Shown piece by piece: positions 1-9,182 of a stretch of DNA of 64,000 nt (positions within the stretch are counted from its first letter, which is position 1; every line of letters starts with the position of its first letter). The translations under genes were made by a program, and so were the position numbers. Below the pieces are notes generated by a model. It did no database searches, was not told the origin of the DNA, and was given only the letters and a program-made list of their open reading frames with translations. This DNA comes from Croceibacterium mercuriale (GTDB lineage: Bacteria; Pseudomonadota; Alphaproteobacteria; Sphingomonadales; Sphingomonadaceae), in NCBI RefSeq assembly GCF_000802385.1, contig NZ_JTDN01000001.1, positions 7,501 to 71,500 of the forward strand, given 5' to 3'.

Positions 1-1263
1 AGGTTGGCTCTCTTAAAAGTATACTGGTTACCAGCGATCATAATCGGGGCATTAGGATTATGGTCGGTTATCTGGCTTTGGTCGGTCGCCGATGATTTCG
101 GCCAGTTTACGGTCCGGAATGGTGGGACCGGAGAGGGCGGATTGCGCGGGGTGAGTGGATACTTCCTCTCGATGCAGACCATGCTTGGAATCCTGGGAGC
201 CGTCCTTGCGTGGTTGGGGCGGTTCAGGTTGTGGAGTTTAGCTCCCATCGCGTTGTTCACCCTCCTGCAGTTTGGAGCTGGCGGTCGCGGACAGGCTGTA
301 TCTGGGTTGACCGCACTGGCCCTCTTGTATTTGTTTGGACGACGCAAGACCTGGCCCAATGCGTCTATTGTAACGTTGTTCCTTGTTGCAGCTGTCGTTT
401 TCAATACGGTGCAGGCAGACCGAGGTCGCGGCATTCGCAGTCTGCTCGGGTTCGAGACCGAAGTTGTGGTCAAGGCAACTACTACGACCGGGCCCAAACC
501 GAAACCACTCGAGACTATGGATCTCGCGAACATGGAGTTCTTTGAGTACCTCGTGTGGGCCATACCCAAGAGAACCGGCAGCTATGATTATTTTCTGAGT
601 AACCTTCAGATTTTCACGGAGCCGGTCCCGCGTGCTCTATGGCCCGGAAAGCCATATGGTCCCCCGATAAAGATGTTTGAGCTTTTTCGGTACGGGAAGG
701 CTCTTGGGGCAACATCCTCGGTGCCCGGGGCGGGATGGATCCAGTGGGGATACGCCGGCGTCTTCATCTGGAGCAGCCTGTTCGGCCTGTTCTATGGATG
801 GATCTATAAAGTTTTTACACGTCATCATCGTAATGCACTTGTAGCTGTTGCTTACATGGTATTCCTTTCCGCTTCACCAGTTGCCTTTCGCGATGGAGCG
901 ATTGTCTCGATTGCTAAGCAGATGATCTTCTTCATGGTGCCGGTGTTGGCGCTTTGGTTCAGCGCGAATGTGATTTTAGAAAAGCGGTCCTTCTCTGCAG
1001 CTGGCGGATCTGGGAGCACGGTAAGTCCGTTTGAGCGGCGGCGAGGGCTCGCGGCTGGGGATCCCAGGCTCCGGCCCGCGAGTTGGAGCGCGGGCTCCGA
1101 GAACGACCTTGCACCAGAAGCGATGGCGCATACATTGTCTGGTCGCGTTGAACCGCGCGTACCGTCCCTTGGTTCGGCAGCAGGAGGGGCCGAGATGACG
1201 GCTGACAAGCCATTCACCAGGTCGCAATTGCGTAGACGGATCAGGGCGGCGGATTACGGATAA
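1..1263 (+). CDS. O-antigen/oligosaccharide repeat-unit polymerase-like membrane protein, 5' truncated
   Basis: Integral membrane protein resembling Wzy-type oligosaccharide repeat-unit polymerases, which join lipid-linked glycan repeats at the periplasmic face. The reading frame is open to base 1; a TTG at base 4 could be read as a start, but there is no visible ribosome-binding site, so the gene almost certainly begins upstream. About 420 residues remain, with hydrophobic segments through roughly residue 330 and a long loop containing FTEPVPRALWPGKP, the kind of Pro-Arg/Trp-Pro-x-Lys loop seen in this family. The last 90 residues are soluble and Arg/Ala/Gly-rich with no recognised domain. 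The DNA is clearly less GC-rich than everything downstream, as is common for surface-polysaccharide loci acquired by transfer. Family assignment is by motif and topology; specificity cannot be told. Confidence 0.65.
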   Translation, partial: RLALLKVYWLPAIIIGALGLWSVIWLWSVADDFGQFTVRNGGTGEGGLRGVSGYFLSMQTMLGILGAVLAWLGRFRLWSLAPIALFTLLQFGAGGRGQAVSGLTALALLYLFGRRKTWPNASIVTLFLVAAVVFNTVQADRGRGIRSLLGFETEVVVKATTTTGPKPKPLETMDLANMEFFEYLVWAIPKRTGSYDYFLSNLQIFTEPVPRALWPGKPYGPPIKMFELFRYGKALGATSSVPGAGWIQWGYAGVFIWSSLFGLFYGWIYKVFTRHHRNALVAVAYMVFLSASPVAFRDGAIVSIAKQMIFFMVPVLALWFSANVILEKRSFSAAGGSGSTVSPFERRRGLAAGDPRLRPASWSAGSENDLAPEAMAHTLSGRVEPRVPSLGSAAGGAEMTADKPFTRSQLRRRIRAADYG

Positions 1264-1267
1264 GGCT

Positions 1268-1432
1268 TCATTCGACGGGGCGCATCGGCATGATGGCGCT
1301 AGTCCCCTGGCGGCCACCACCGCGATCGCTCTGCGTGATCATGTCGGGATCAACGAGCCAATTCGCCGGATCGTATATGAACTCGGCAACGAACGCGTTG
1401 CCGTGACGGGTTTCGGGCAGGTCGATTAAGGC
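1268..1432 (-). pseudogene. possible C-terminal remnant of an unidentified gene
   Basis: On the minus strand this gap reads as a protein-like tail of about 55 residues, LIDLPETRHGNAFVAEFIYD followed by PANWLVDPDMITQ and ending ...IMPMRPVE before TGA. It has balanced acidic, aromatic and aliphatic residues, unlike the Arg/Ala/Pro-rich antisense shadows elsewhere, but no start codon or ribosome-binding site; upstream the frame runs into the antisense of the MFS gene. It may be the stump of a gene cut off when the neighbouring polysaccharide region was inserted. I do not recognise the family, and chance remains possible. Confidence 0.3.
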
Positions 1433-3091
1433 ATGGCCACCACATACAAGTTTCAACCTCATGAGCGGCCGTTCCTGCCCGGATCGCCCGCTACGCCCGA
1501 CCACCCGATGGGGCGACGTATCGCCTATTTCGCGATCGGCGTCCTGCTGGGGCTGACGGGCGGGCTCAGCAACGGGCTGCTGCTCGCCAACCTGCCGCAG
1601 ATCCAGGGTTCGCTCGGCCTGACGCCGGTCGAGGGTGGCTGGCTCAGCGCGATCTATTCCATGACGAGCGTGTGCATGAGCATGCTGCTGATCAAGTTCC
1701 GGCAGCAATTCGGGCTGCAGCGGTTCAACCGGATCTTCCTGGTCGGCTTCCTGGCGGTCACGATCCTGCAGGTGTTCGTCCATTCCTACGGCGTGCAGCT
1801 GCTGACCCGCGCCGCGGCCGGGATCGTCGCCAGCGCGCTGACCACGCTATGCTTCTTCTACATTATGCAGGCGATGCCGGCCGCCGCGCGGCTCAGCGGC
1901 ATGATCATCGGCTTCGGCGTGGCGCAGCTTGGCCTGCCGCTGGCGCGGATCATCTCGCCCCTGCTGCTGGCCGATGGTGATATCGGCAATCTGTTCGTGT
2001 TTGAACTCGGCATGACGCTGGTCTGCCTGGGTGCCGTGGCGCTGCTGCGACTGCCGCCGGCCGACCGGATCCCGGCGTTCGAGAAGCTCGACTTCCTGAC
2101 CATCGCCCTGTTCGCGCCGGGCATGGCGCTGCTGTGTGCGGTGCTGGTGCAGGGACGGATCGTGTGGTGGACGACGCCCTGGCTGGGCTATGCCACGGCC
2201 GCGTCCATCCTGCTGATCGGGGCGGCGATGCTGATCGAGCACAACCGCGCCAATCCGCTGCTCAACACGCGCTGGATGCGCACCCGCAACGTGCTGCGGT
2301 TCATCGGGGTGGTTGTCGCCATCCGCATCCTGCTGTCCGAACAGAGCTTCGGGTCGACCGGGCTGCTGACCACGCTGGGCATGGGCAACGACCAGCTTGT
2401 CACCCTGAACCTGGTAATCCTGCTCGGCTCGATCGCAGGCATCCTCGCCGGCCTCCGGGCGCTGAACCCCAAGGATCTGTTATGGCCGGTGGTCGTCTCC
2501 GCCACGATCATCGCCGCGGTCGCCTTCATGGATGCCGACGCCACCAACCTGACCCGCCCTGCCAACCTATATCTCACGCAGGGTGTGCTGGCCTTCGCCG
2601 CGCTGTTCTGGCTCGGCCCGGTCACCATGGTCGGCATCCTGCGCGCCATTTCCCGCGGGCCGAGTCACCTCGTCAGCTTTTCCGCGGTGTTCGGCATCGC
2701 GCAGACCCTTGGTACCCTGGTGGGGTCCGCCGGGCTCGGCACGTTGCAGATCGTGCGGGAGCGGTTCCATTCGGCGGAGATCGTCCACACGCTTGGCGCG
2801 ACAGATCCGCTGGTCCTGCAGCGCGTGCAGCAACTGGGCGGAGCCTATGCCCGCGTCCAGGGTGATCCTGCCCTGCGTCAGGCGGAAGGTGCCGTGCTGT
2901 TCGGCCAGCAGGTTTCGCGCGAGGCGAACATATTGGCCTATAATGACGTTTTCTTCCTGATCGGCGTTCTGGCAGTGCTGGTGGTCGTGTGGCTGGGCGG
3001 ACGCTGGATCTGGTTGAAGGTCCACGGCATCAACCCGCTGGCGGAGGAACTGGCAGCCATGCAGAAGATGCGGGAACGCGCAAGCCAATGA
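1433..3091 (+). CDS. MFS drug efflux transporter, DHA2 (EmrB-like) type
   Basis: Inner-membrane proton-driven exporter of 552 residues, the size expected for a 14-helix DHA2 transporter. The first helix region (MGRRIAYFAIGVLLGLTGGL) and the LPQIQGSLGLTPVEGGWLS stretch are typical of EmrB-like proteins that act with a periplasmic adaptor. It opens an operon: its TGA overlaps the next ATG (ATGA), followed by an HlyD/EmrA-type adaptor and a NodT-type outer-membrane factor. Together the three genes specify a complete envelope-spanning efflux pump for toxic small molecules. The substrate cannot be predicted; no regulator gene is adjacent. Confidence 0.9.
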   Translation: MATTYKFQPHERPFLPGSPATPDHPMGRRIAYFAIGVLLGLTGGLSNGLLLANLPQIQGSLGLTPVEGGWLSAIYSMTSVCMSMLLIKFRQQFGLQRFNRIFLVGFLAVTILQVFVHSYGVQLLTRAAAGIVASALTTLCFFYIMQAMPAAARLSGMIIGFGVAQLGLPLARIISPLLLADGDIGNLFVFELGMTLVCLGAVALLRLPPADRIPAFEKLDFLTIALFAPGMALLCAVLVQGRIVWWTTPWLGYATAASILLIGAAMLIEHNRANPLLNTRWMRTRNVLRFIGVVVAIRILLSEQSFGSTGLLTTLGMGNDQLVTLNLVILLGSIAGILAGLRALNPKDLLWPVVVSATIIAAVAFMDADATNLTRPANLYLTQGVLAFAALFWLGPVTMVGILRAISRGPSHLVSFSAVFGIAQTLGTLVGSAGLGTLQIVRERFHSAEIVHTLGATDPLVLQRVQQLGGAYARVQGDPALRQAEGAVLFGQQVSREANILAYNDVFFLIGVLAVLVVVWLGGRWIWLKVHGINPLAEELAAMQKMRERASQ

Positions 3092-4269
3092 ACGAGACGA
3101 CGCCAGAGCCCGAACGCATCTCCGCTCCGGCCCAGCCGGAGGAGCGATTGACCGACCCTGTGGAGGTCGCGGCCGAACCCGCGACCTCGCGCCGCGGCTG
3201 GGCCCCGCCGCGTGGCGGGCGGTCGGCCACGCTGGTCTTCGTGGGGCTGGTGATCGCGGGCGCGCTGCTGGCGCTCTGGGCCTGGGACCTGCCCCCCTTC
3301 CGGCGCAGTATCCAGACGACGGACAATGCCTATGTGCGGGGTCAGACCACGATCATCGCGCCGCAGGTGAACGGCTATGTGGTCGCGGTCGCCGTCCGGG
3401 ATTTCGAGACGGTCGCGGTCGGGCAGGTGCTCGCCCGTATCGACGATCGCATCTATCGCCAGCGGGTGGAGCAGGCACGGGCAAACGTGGCCACCCAGCT
3501 CGCCAATCTGGCGAACTCACAGCAGAGCCGGCTTTCACGTGAGGCGGCCCTGGGTGGGCAGCAGGCGGCAATCGAGAGCGCCCGTGCGCAGCTGGCGCGG
3601 GCCGAGGCGGACATGCGCCGGGTGGACGAGCTGGTCGCCGAGGGCTCCGTGTCGCTGCGGGAGCAGGACCAGACGCGCGCCGCGCTCGCCCAGGCGGCAG
3701 CCGGCGTGCGCCAGGCGGAGGCGCAGCGCACGATCGGCCAGCAGGACGTGCGTGCCGTCACTGTCGGGCGTAGCGGGCTTGAGGCGGCGGTGGACAATGC
3801 TCGCGCAAGCTTGCGTCTGGCGGAGATCGACCTTGCCAACACGGTGATCCGCGCGCCGCAGGCGGGCAAGCTGGGCGAGGTTTCGGTCCGGCTGGGTCAG
3901 TATGTCACCGCGGGCAGCCAGCTGATGTTCCTGGTGCCGCCGACCGTCTGGGTGTCCGCCAACTTCAAGGAAGCGCAGACCGCGCGGATCCGGCCGGGAC
4001 AGCCGGCGGTGATGAGCGTGGACGCGCTGGGCGGCGCGGACGTGCGCGGCACGGTGGAGCAGCTCTCGCCTGCCGCGGGCAGCGAGTTTTCCGTCATCCG
4101 GCCTGACAATGCGACCGGCAATTTCGTGAAGGTGCCCCAGCGGCTGACCGTGCGGATCAGGCTGGATCCGCGTGATCCGCTCTATCCGCGGCTGAGCCCG
4201 GGCATGTCGGTCGAGGCGCGCGTGGATACCCGCGCCAATCCCGCCGGTCCCGGTCGGACAGGCCGATGA
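3088..4269 (+). CDS. HlyD/EmrA-family membrane fusion protein of tripartite efflux pump
   Basis: Periplasmic adaptor of 393 residues joining the MFS exporter to the outer-membrane factor. Start chosen at the ATG overlapping the upstream stop; an upstream in-frame ATG at 2989 lies inside the MFS gene. After a 45-residue cytoplasmic tail there is one membrane helix (about residues 46-66), then TTDNAYVRGQTTIIAPQVNGYV, the classic EmrA/HlyD lipoyl half-motif. A long Ala/Gln/Arg-rich coiled-coil hairpin follows, then the second lipoyl half (IRAPQAGKLGEVSVRLGQYV) and a beta-barrel domain with NFKEAQTARIRPGQPA. It overlaps the following outer-membrane-factor gene by 4 bases. Confidence 0.92.
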   Translation: MNETTPEPERISAPAQPEERLTDPVEVAAEPATSRRGWAPPRGGRSATLVFVGLVIAGALLALWAWDLPPFRRSIQTTDNAYVRGQTTIIAPQVNGYVVAVAVRDFETVAVGQVLARIDDRIYRQRVEQARANVATQLANLANSQQSRLSREAALGGQQAAIESARAQLARAEADMRRVDELVAEGSVSLREQDQTRAALAQAAAGVRQAEAQRTIGQQDVRAVTVGRSGLEAAVDNARASLRLAEIDLANTVIRAPQAGKLGEVSVRLGQYVTAGSQLMFLVPPTVWVSANFKEAQTARIRPGQPAVMSVDALGGADVRGTVEQLSPAAGSEFSVIRPDNATGNFVKVPQRLTVRIRLDPRDPLYPRLSPGMSVEARVDTRANPAGPGRTGR

Positions 4270-5633
4270 AGCGGCTTGCATGTGTCGCGCTGGCGGCACT
4301 GGCGGCAGGCTGCACAGCGCCCGACCCGCAAGCGCCGATCGCCGCCACAGTCCTGCCCCCGCCGGCATGGCGCGACATGCCCGCCGCCGGCGGATTGGTG
4401 AAGGCCGAGTGGTGGAACCGGTTCGGCGATCCCGTGCTTGCCCGGCTGGTCGATGCCGCCCGCGCGAACAACCCGGACATCGCCATTGCGGTCGCCCGCG
4501 TGCAGGAGGCCCGCGCCAGTGAACGGCTGGCGCGGGCGCAGCTGTTCCCCTCCCTGGACGCAGGCGTCGGTGCCACGCAGGCCCGCGCGGTGAACCCGCT
4601 TGGCAATCCGGCGGAAACGGCCGGGCTGCAGCCGCTCTTCCAGGCCGCATACGAGGTCGATCTGTTCGGGCGCATCGACAACCAGATCGCGGCGGCCCGC
4701 GCGTCCTTCCTGGCGAGCGAGGCGGCGCAGGAGGCCACCACCCTCTCCGTCGCCGCGGCAACCGCCAGTGGCTATCTCACCCTGCGCGGGCTCGATGCCC
4801 GCCGCATCGTGGTGGAGAAGACGATCGCTGCACGCGCGGAGGCATTGCGTCTGGCGCAGTCGCGGGCGCGCGTCGGCTACACCTCGCAGCTCGAACTGCG
4901 GCAAGCGGAGGCCGAGTATCAGGCGACGGCGCAGATCCTGCCGCAGGTCGAACTCGCGATCCGGCGGCAGGAGAATGCGCTGAGCGTCCTGGTGGGCGAT
5001 GCGCCGCGCAGCATCGTGCGCGGGACCGCGCTTGAGCAATTGCAGCTGCCTGTGGTGCCGGCCGGGCTGCCGGCCGACCTCCTGCGGCGCCGGCCCGATC
5101 TGGCGCAGGCCGAGTTCACCCTCGCGGCGACGGATGCGTCCCTGGCAGTCGCGCGGGCGCAGTTCCTGCCCTCGCTGCGGCTCAGCGGCGCGGCCGGGCT
5201 GACCCTGTCCAGTGCGCTGGATGATCCGGTCACGATCTGGTCGCTCGGCGCCAGTGTCCTCGCACCCTTGTTCGCGGGCGGCCGGCTGGAGGCGAATGTC
5301 GAAAGCGCAGCCGCCCGGCGGGACCAGGCGGCCTTCGCCTATCGCCGCACGGCGCTGACCGCGTTCCGCGAGGTGGAGGACAGCCTCGCCGCGGTCGACC
5401 GCCTGGCCGAGCAGGAGCGCGAGCTTGCCGCCCAGCGCGTTGCGGTGGCGGAGGCGCTGCGTCATGCCGGCAACCGCTATCGCGCGGGCTACGCAACCTA
5501 TCTGGAGCAGCTCGATGCACAGCGCGCGCTGCTGAATGTCGAACTGAGCCTGGTGCAGACCCGCACCGACCGGCTGGCCGCCACGGTCTCGCTGTACCAG
5601 GCGCTGGGCGGGGGCTGGTCGTCGCAACCCTGA
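4266..5633 (+). CDS. NodT-family outer-membrane efflux lipoprotein
   Basis: TolC-like outer-membrane channel of 455 residues. The N-terminus is a lipoprotein signal with lipobox ending AALAAGC (Cys16). The body holds two repeats of the outer-membrane efflux protein domain; DLFGRIDNQIAAARAS and the LLRRRPDLAQAE segment are hallmark NodT/OprM motifs. It starts by ATGA overlap with the adaptor gene and completes the MFS-HlyD-OMF operon. NodT-like factors usually pair with RND pumps, but MFS pairings are common in alphaproteobacteria. Confidence 0.93.
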   Translation: MKRLACVALAALAAGCTAPDPQAPIAATVLPPPAWRDMPAAGGLVKAEWWNRFGDPVLARLVDAARANNPDIAIAVARVQEARASERLARAQLFPSLDAGVGATQARAVNPLGNPAETAGLQPLFQAAYEVDLFGRIDNQIAAARASFLASEAAQEATTLSVAAATASGYLTLRGLDARRIVVEKTIAARAEALRLAQSRARVGYTSQLELRQAEAEYQATAQILPQVELAIRRQENALSVLVGDAPRSIVRGTALEQLQLPVVPAGLPADLLRRRPDLAQAEFTLAATDASLAVARAQFLPSLRLSGAAGLTLSSALDDPVTIWSLGASVLAPLFAGGRLEANVESAAARRDQAAFAYRRTALTAFREVEDSLAAVDRLAEQERELAAQRVAVAEALRHAGNRYRAGYATYLEQLDAQRALLNVELSLVQTRTDRLAATVSLYQALGGGWSSQP

Positions 5634-5801
5634 AGCATGATCGTCCCCGCCGAGAAACTCACGACGTCTGATCCCGTTGATCGCGCAACCCCTCAGGCCG
5701 CTGGAGCAGAACATGACAAGGCAACATCCGACCCGCCAGTCCGCCATCCTTCCGGGCGCCCCGGACGGCTTCGGCAAGGCACCCGTGCGCGGGGCGCAGG
5801 C

Positions 5802-6908
5802 ATGAGCGGGCCGGCCCTGTTCCAGCCGCTGGCGATCGGCGGGCTCCAGCTGGCCAATCGCATCGTGATCGCGCCGATGTGCCAGTATTCGGCCGTGGAT
5901 GGCTGCATGACCGACTGGCACCAGATGCATCTCGGCCAGCTGGCCCAGTCCGGCGCTGCGCTGCTGACCATCGAGGCAACGGCGGTCGTGCCCGCAGGAC
6001 GGATCAGCTATGCCGATGTGGGGCTGTGGGATGATGCAACCGAGGCGGCGATGGGGCGCGTGCTGGAAAGCATCCGCCGCTGGTCGGACATGCCGATCGC
6101 CATCCAGCTCGCCCATGCCGGCCGCAAGGCCTCGACCGATCTGCCTTGGAAGGGCGGCGCGCAGCTGGCGCCGGACCACGTGAATGGCTGGCAGACGGAG
6201 GCGCCGTCAGCACTGGCCTTCACACCCGGCGATGCCCCGCCGACGGCACTGGACCGTGACGGCCTTGCCCGCATCCGGGACGCCTTTGCCGAAGCTGCCA
6301 GACGGGCGGCCCGGCTCGGCATCGATGCGGTGCAGCTCCACGGTGCCCATGGCTACCTCCTGCACCAGTTCCTCTCGCCGCTCTCCAACCGGCGCACGGA
6401 CGAGTATGGCGGCACCCTCGAGAACCGGATGCGGTTCCCGCTGGAGGTGTTCGATGCCGTCCGTGCGGCCTTCCCGGCCGAGCGCAGCGTCACGATGCGC
6501 GTGTCCGGGACGGACTGGGTCGAGGGCGGCTGGGATGTGGCCGGCACGATCGCCGTCGCGCAGGCGCTGGAGGCGCGCGGCTGCGCGGCGATCCATATAT
6601 CCAGCGGCGGGCTCGATCCGCGGCAGGACATCCCCGTCGGCCCCAATTACCAGGTCCCGCTTGCCCGCGCCGTGAAGCAGGCATGCGCCATGCCGGTGGT
6701 CGCGGTCGGGCTGATCACCGATTACGATCAGGCGGAGGCGATCGTCGGCACCGGCGATGCCGACATGATCGCGCTCGCCCGCACGATCCTGTATGATCCG
6801 CGCTGGCCGTGGCATGCAGCAGCCCATCTCGGCGGGCGGGTGAAGGCCTCGCCCCAGTATCTGCGGTGCCAGCCCCGACAGTATCGTGACCTGTTCGCCG
6901 CGCCCTGA
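5802..6908 (+). CDS. NADH:flavin oxidoreductase, old yellow enzyme family (YqjM-like)
   Basis: FMN-dependent ene-reductase of 368 residues that reduces activated C=C bonds with NAD(P)H. The start is placed at the ATG before SGPALFQPLAIGGLQLANR; the frame is open back to 5637 but that segment is not protein-like. APMCQYS contains the Cys typical of the YqjM (thermophilic-like) class. The barrel motif HGAHGYLLHQFLSPLSNRR with DEYGG is diagnostic, and the C-terminal MPVVAVGLITDYDQAE and GDADMIALARTILYDPRWPW segments match the FMN-phosphate region. It probably stands alone or is distally co-transcribed with the efflux operon 168 bases upstream. Confidence 0.9.
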   Translation: MSGPALFQPLAIGGLQLANRIVIAPMCQYSAVDGCMTDWHQMHLGQLAQSGAALLTIEATAVVPAGRISYADVGLWDDATEAAMGRVLESIRRWSDMPIAIQLAHAGRKASTDLPWKGGAQLAPDHVNGWQTEAPSALAFTPGDAPPTALDRDGLARIRDAFAEAARRAARLGIDAVQLHGAHGYLLHQFLSPLSNRRTDEYGGTLENRMRFPLEVFDAVRAAFPAERSVTMRVSGTDWVEGGWDVAGTIAVAQALEARGCAAIHISSGGLDPRQDIPVGPNYQVPLARAVKQACAMPVVAVGLITDYDQAEAIVGTGDADMIALARTILYDPRWPWHAAAHLGGRVKASPQYLRCQPRQYRDLFAAP

Positions 6909-6926
6909 AGCCGGGATCGCCGGCTT
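6908..6926 (+). terminator. hairpin after ene-reductase gene
   Basis: Perfect 7-bp stem AAGCCGG/CCGGCTT with loop GATCG, starting on the last base of the stop codon. No long T tract follows, only TTGGCCGTTGG. Candidate intrinsic terminator separating the ene-reductase from the GH13 gene. Confidence 0.45.
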
Positions 6927-7043
6927 GGCCGTTGGCACCCGATGACGCCACGGCTATCGCGTGGCCCGGCCGTGGAACGCTCCGCAACCTTCCACCGTCC
7001 GGACTGCGCCGTTGCTGCACCTATTGAGCGAGATGTTTGAAGC

Positions 7044-9110
7044 ATGACCGAACAGGCTGTAAATTCGGTGGAGGATCTCGTCGCGCTGTCGATGCTGGAG
7101 CAGGCACGACAGCTTGCACAAGGCTATGGCGGGCAGGGTCGCCTGTGGCAGCGTCCTTATGCGGAGGCCCGGCCGCGTGCTGCCTCTTCCATCGCCTCGG
7201 TATGGTTCACCGCCTATCCGCCAGCGATCATCACGGGCGCGGACGAGTCGGTGCTGAAGGTGCTGGGGGATGCGCACCTCTGGTCGGCGCTGTCGTCCAT
7301 CGGTGTGCGGGCGATCCACACCGGGCCGATGAAGCGTTCCGGTGGCCTGAAGGATGGCGTCTACACGCCGACGATCGACGGCAATTTCGACCGTATCGGA
7401 TTCGAGATCGATCCCGCCTTCGGCACGACGGAGGAGTTCGTCGCCATCAGCCGCATGGCGGCGGCGCACAATGCGATCGTCATCGACGACGTCATCCCCG
7501 CTCATACCGGCAAAGGGCCGGACTTCCGCCTGGCGGAGATGGGTCACTCCTCCTATCCCGGCCTCTACCACATGGTCGAGGTGCCGGAGGACGAGTGGGC
7601 GCTTCTGCCGGAGGTGCCCGAAGGCCGCGAGGCGATGAACCTTCCGCCGTCGACGGTGGATCACCTGCGCGAACGCGGTCTGATCGTGGGCCAGCTGCAG
7701 CGCGTGATCTTCTTCGAGCCCGGCATCAAGGAAACCGACTGGAGCGTGACCGGCCCGGTCACCGGCGTGGACGGCAAGGTCCGCCGCTGGGCCTATCTGC
7801 ATTACTTCAAGGAAGGGCAGCCCAGCCTCAACTGGCTGGATCCCACCTTCGCGGCGCAGCAGATGATCATCGGCGATGCGCTGCATTCCATCGACCACAT
7901 GGGCGCACGCGGCCTGCGGCTGGATGCCAACGGATTCCTGGGGGTCGAGCGGCGGGAGGACGGGCCGGCCTGGTCGGAAGGGCATCCGCTGTCGGTGGTC
8001 GGCAACGCCCTGCTGGCGGGCATGATCCGCAAGGCCGGCGCCTTCTCCTTCCAGGAACTGAACCTCACCGTGGACGATATCGCGGCGATGTCGAAGGGCG
8101 GGGCGGACCTGTCGTACGATTTCATCACCCGGCCTGCCTATCATCACGCATTGCTGACGGGCGATGCGGAATTCCTGCGGATGATGCTGCGCATGGTGCA
8201 CGAGTTCGGGATCGATCCCGCCTCGCTGATCCATGCACTGCAGAACCATGACGAGCTGACGACCGAGCTGGTGCATTTCTGGACGCTGCATGCGGACGAC
8301 ATCTACGCCTATGCCGGCCAGACATGGCAGGGTCGCACGCTGCGGATGCACCTGCGCGATGTGATCCGCGAGAAGCTGTCGGGGCCCAACGCGCCCTACA
8401 ACCTGCCATTCGTGACCAACGGCATCGCCTGCACCACCGCCAGCGTCATCACCGCGGCGCTGGGCATCACGGACCTGGAGGCGATCGACGACGAGGCGGT
8501 CGCGCTGATCCGCAAGGTCCATCTTCTGCTGGTGATGTACAACGCCTTCCAGCCCGGCGTGTTCGCGCTGTCCGGGTGGGATCTGGTGGGGGCGCTGCCC
8601 CTGCCGGCGGCAGCGGTGGCGCACCTGATGGGCGATGGCGATACCCGCTGGATCGAACGCGGGGCATACGATCTGACCGGTCGCAACCCGGATGCGGCCG
8701 TGTCTGCCGAAGGCATGCCGCGCGCCCGGGCGCTGTATGGCTCCCTCACGGATCAGCTCGCGCAGCCGGACTCCTTTGCCGCGCAGCTGAAGCGGCTGCT
8801 CGCCGTGCGGGAGGCTTACGGCATTGCGGCCAGCCGCCAGACGCTGATCCCCGACACTGTCGCTGCCGGGTTGCTGGTGATGGTGCATGAACTGCCCGAC
8901 GGTCGCGGCACGCAGGTCACCGCGCTCAACTTCGGCGCCGAGGCGATCGAGGAAAGTGTCGCGCTGCCCGGGACGCAGCCCGGCCCGGTGATCGACATGA
9001 TCGCCGAGACGATCGAAGGGGAACTGCAGGATGACGGCATCCTGACGATCAACCTCGATCCCTATGAAGGACTGTCGCTGCGGATCGTCGGTTCGCTGCC
9101 GACGATGTAG
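7044..9110 (+). CDS. GH13 alpha-amylase-family enzyme, trehalose synthase (TreS)-like
   Basis: Cytoplasmic glycoside hydrolase family 13 protein of 688 residues, with the catalytic triad readable: nucleophile Asp in [11 protein letters not shown], acid/base Glu in FSFQELNLT and transition-state Asp in LQNHDELTT. Overall size and the long insertion between strands 3 and 4 recall maltose alpha-D-glucosyltransferases, which interconvert maltose and trehalose. The sequence departs from canonical TreS in the nucleophile region, so another transglycosidase is possible. It converges on glgX, which supports a role in maltodextrin, glycogen or trehalose metabolism. The Met start is preceded by GAGCGAG; no signal peptide. 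Confidence 0.7.
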   Translation: MTEQAVNSVEDLVALSMLEQARQLAQGYGGQGRLWQRPYAEARPRAASSIASVWFTAYPPAIITGADESVLKVLGDAHLWSALSSIGVRAIHTGPMKRSGGLKDGVYTPTIDGNFDRIGFEIDPAFGTTEEFVAISRMAAAHNAIVIDDVIPAHTGKGPDFRLAEMGHSSYPGLYHMVEVPEDEWALLPEVPEGREAMNLPPSTVDHLRERGLIVGQLQRVIFFEPGIKETDWSVTGPVTGVDGKVRRWAYLHYFKEGQPSLNWLDPTFAAQQMIIGDALHSIDHMGARGLRLDANGFLGVERREDGPAWSEGHPLSVVGNALLAGMIRKAGAFSFQELNLTVDDIAAMSKGGADLSYDFITRPAYHHALLTGDAEFLRMMLRMVHEFGIDPASLIHALQNHDELTTELVHFWTLHADDIYAYAGQTWQGRTLRMHLRDVIREKLSGPNAPYNLPFVTNGIACTTASVITAALGITDLEAIDDEAVALIRKVHLLLVMYNAFQPGVFALSGWDLVGALPLPAAAVAHLMGDGDTRWIERGAYDLTGRNPDAAVSAEGMPRARALYGSLTDQLAQPDSFAAQLKRLLAVREAYGIAASRQTLIPDTVAAGLLVMVHELPDGRGTQVTALNFGAEAIEESVALPGTQPGPVIDMIAETIEGELQDDGILTINLDPYEGLSLRIVGSLPTM

Positions 9111-9125
9111 CGCGATGGACCGTGA

Positions 9126-9166
9126 CCGGTGGATGCGGCGACCGGATCGGTCGCCGCATCCACCGG
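9126..9166. terminator. bidirectional intrinsic terminator between convergent GH13 and glgX genes
   Basis: Perfect inverted repeat: 18-base arms CCGGTGGATGCGGCGACC (9126-9143) and GGTCGCCGCATCCACCGG (9149-9166) around a 5-base loop GGATC. It lies in the 72-base gap between two genes transcribed towards each other, so it can end both transcripts. A short T-containing run follows on the plus side (AGGTTTGTCG). Confidence 0.75.
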
Positions 9167-9182
9167 CAGGTTTGTCGAGCCT

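Noticed and set aside
4182-6179. 665-codon open frame on the minus strand opposite the efflux genes
   Set aside because: It is rich in Arg, Gln, His and Pro, has no recognisable domain and mirrors the third-codon G/C bias of the real plus-strand genes. Similar antisense frames at 6954-8888, 9129-11054, 16200-17933, 19163-21178 and 32696-35263 were dismissed for the same reason.
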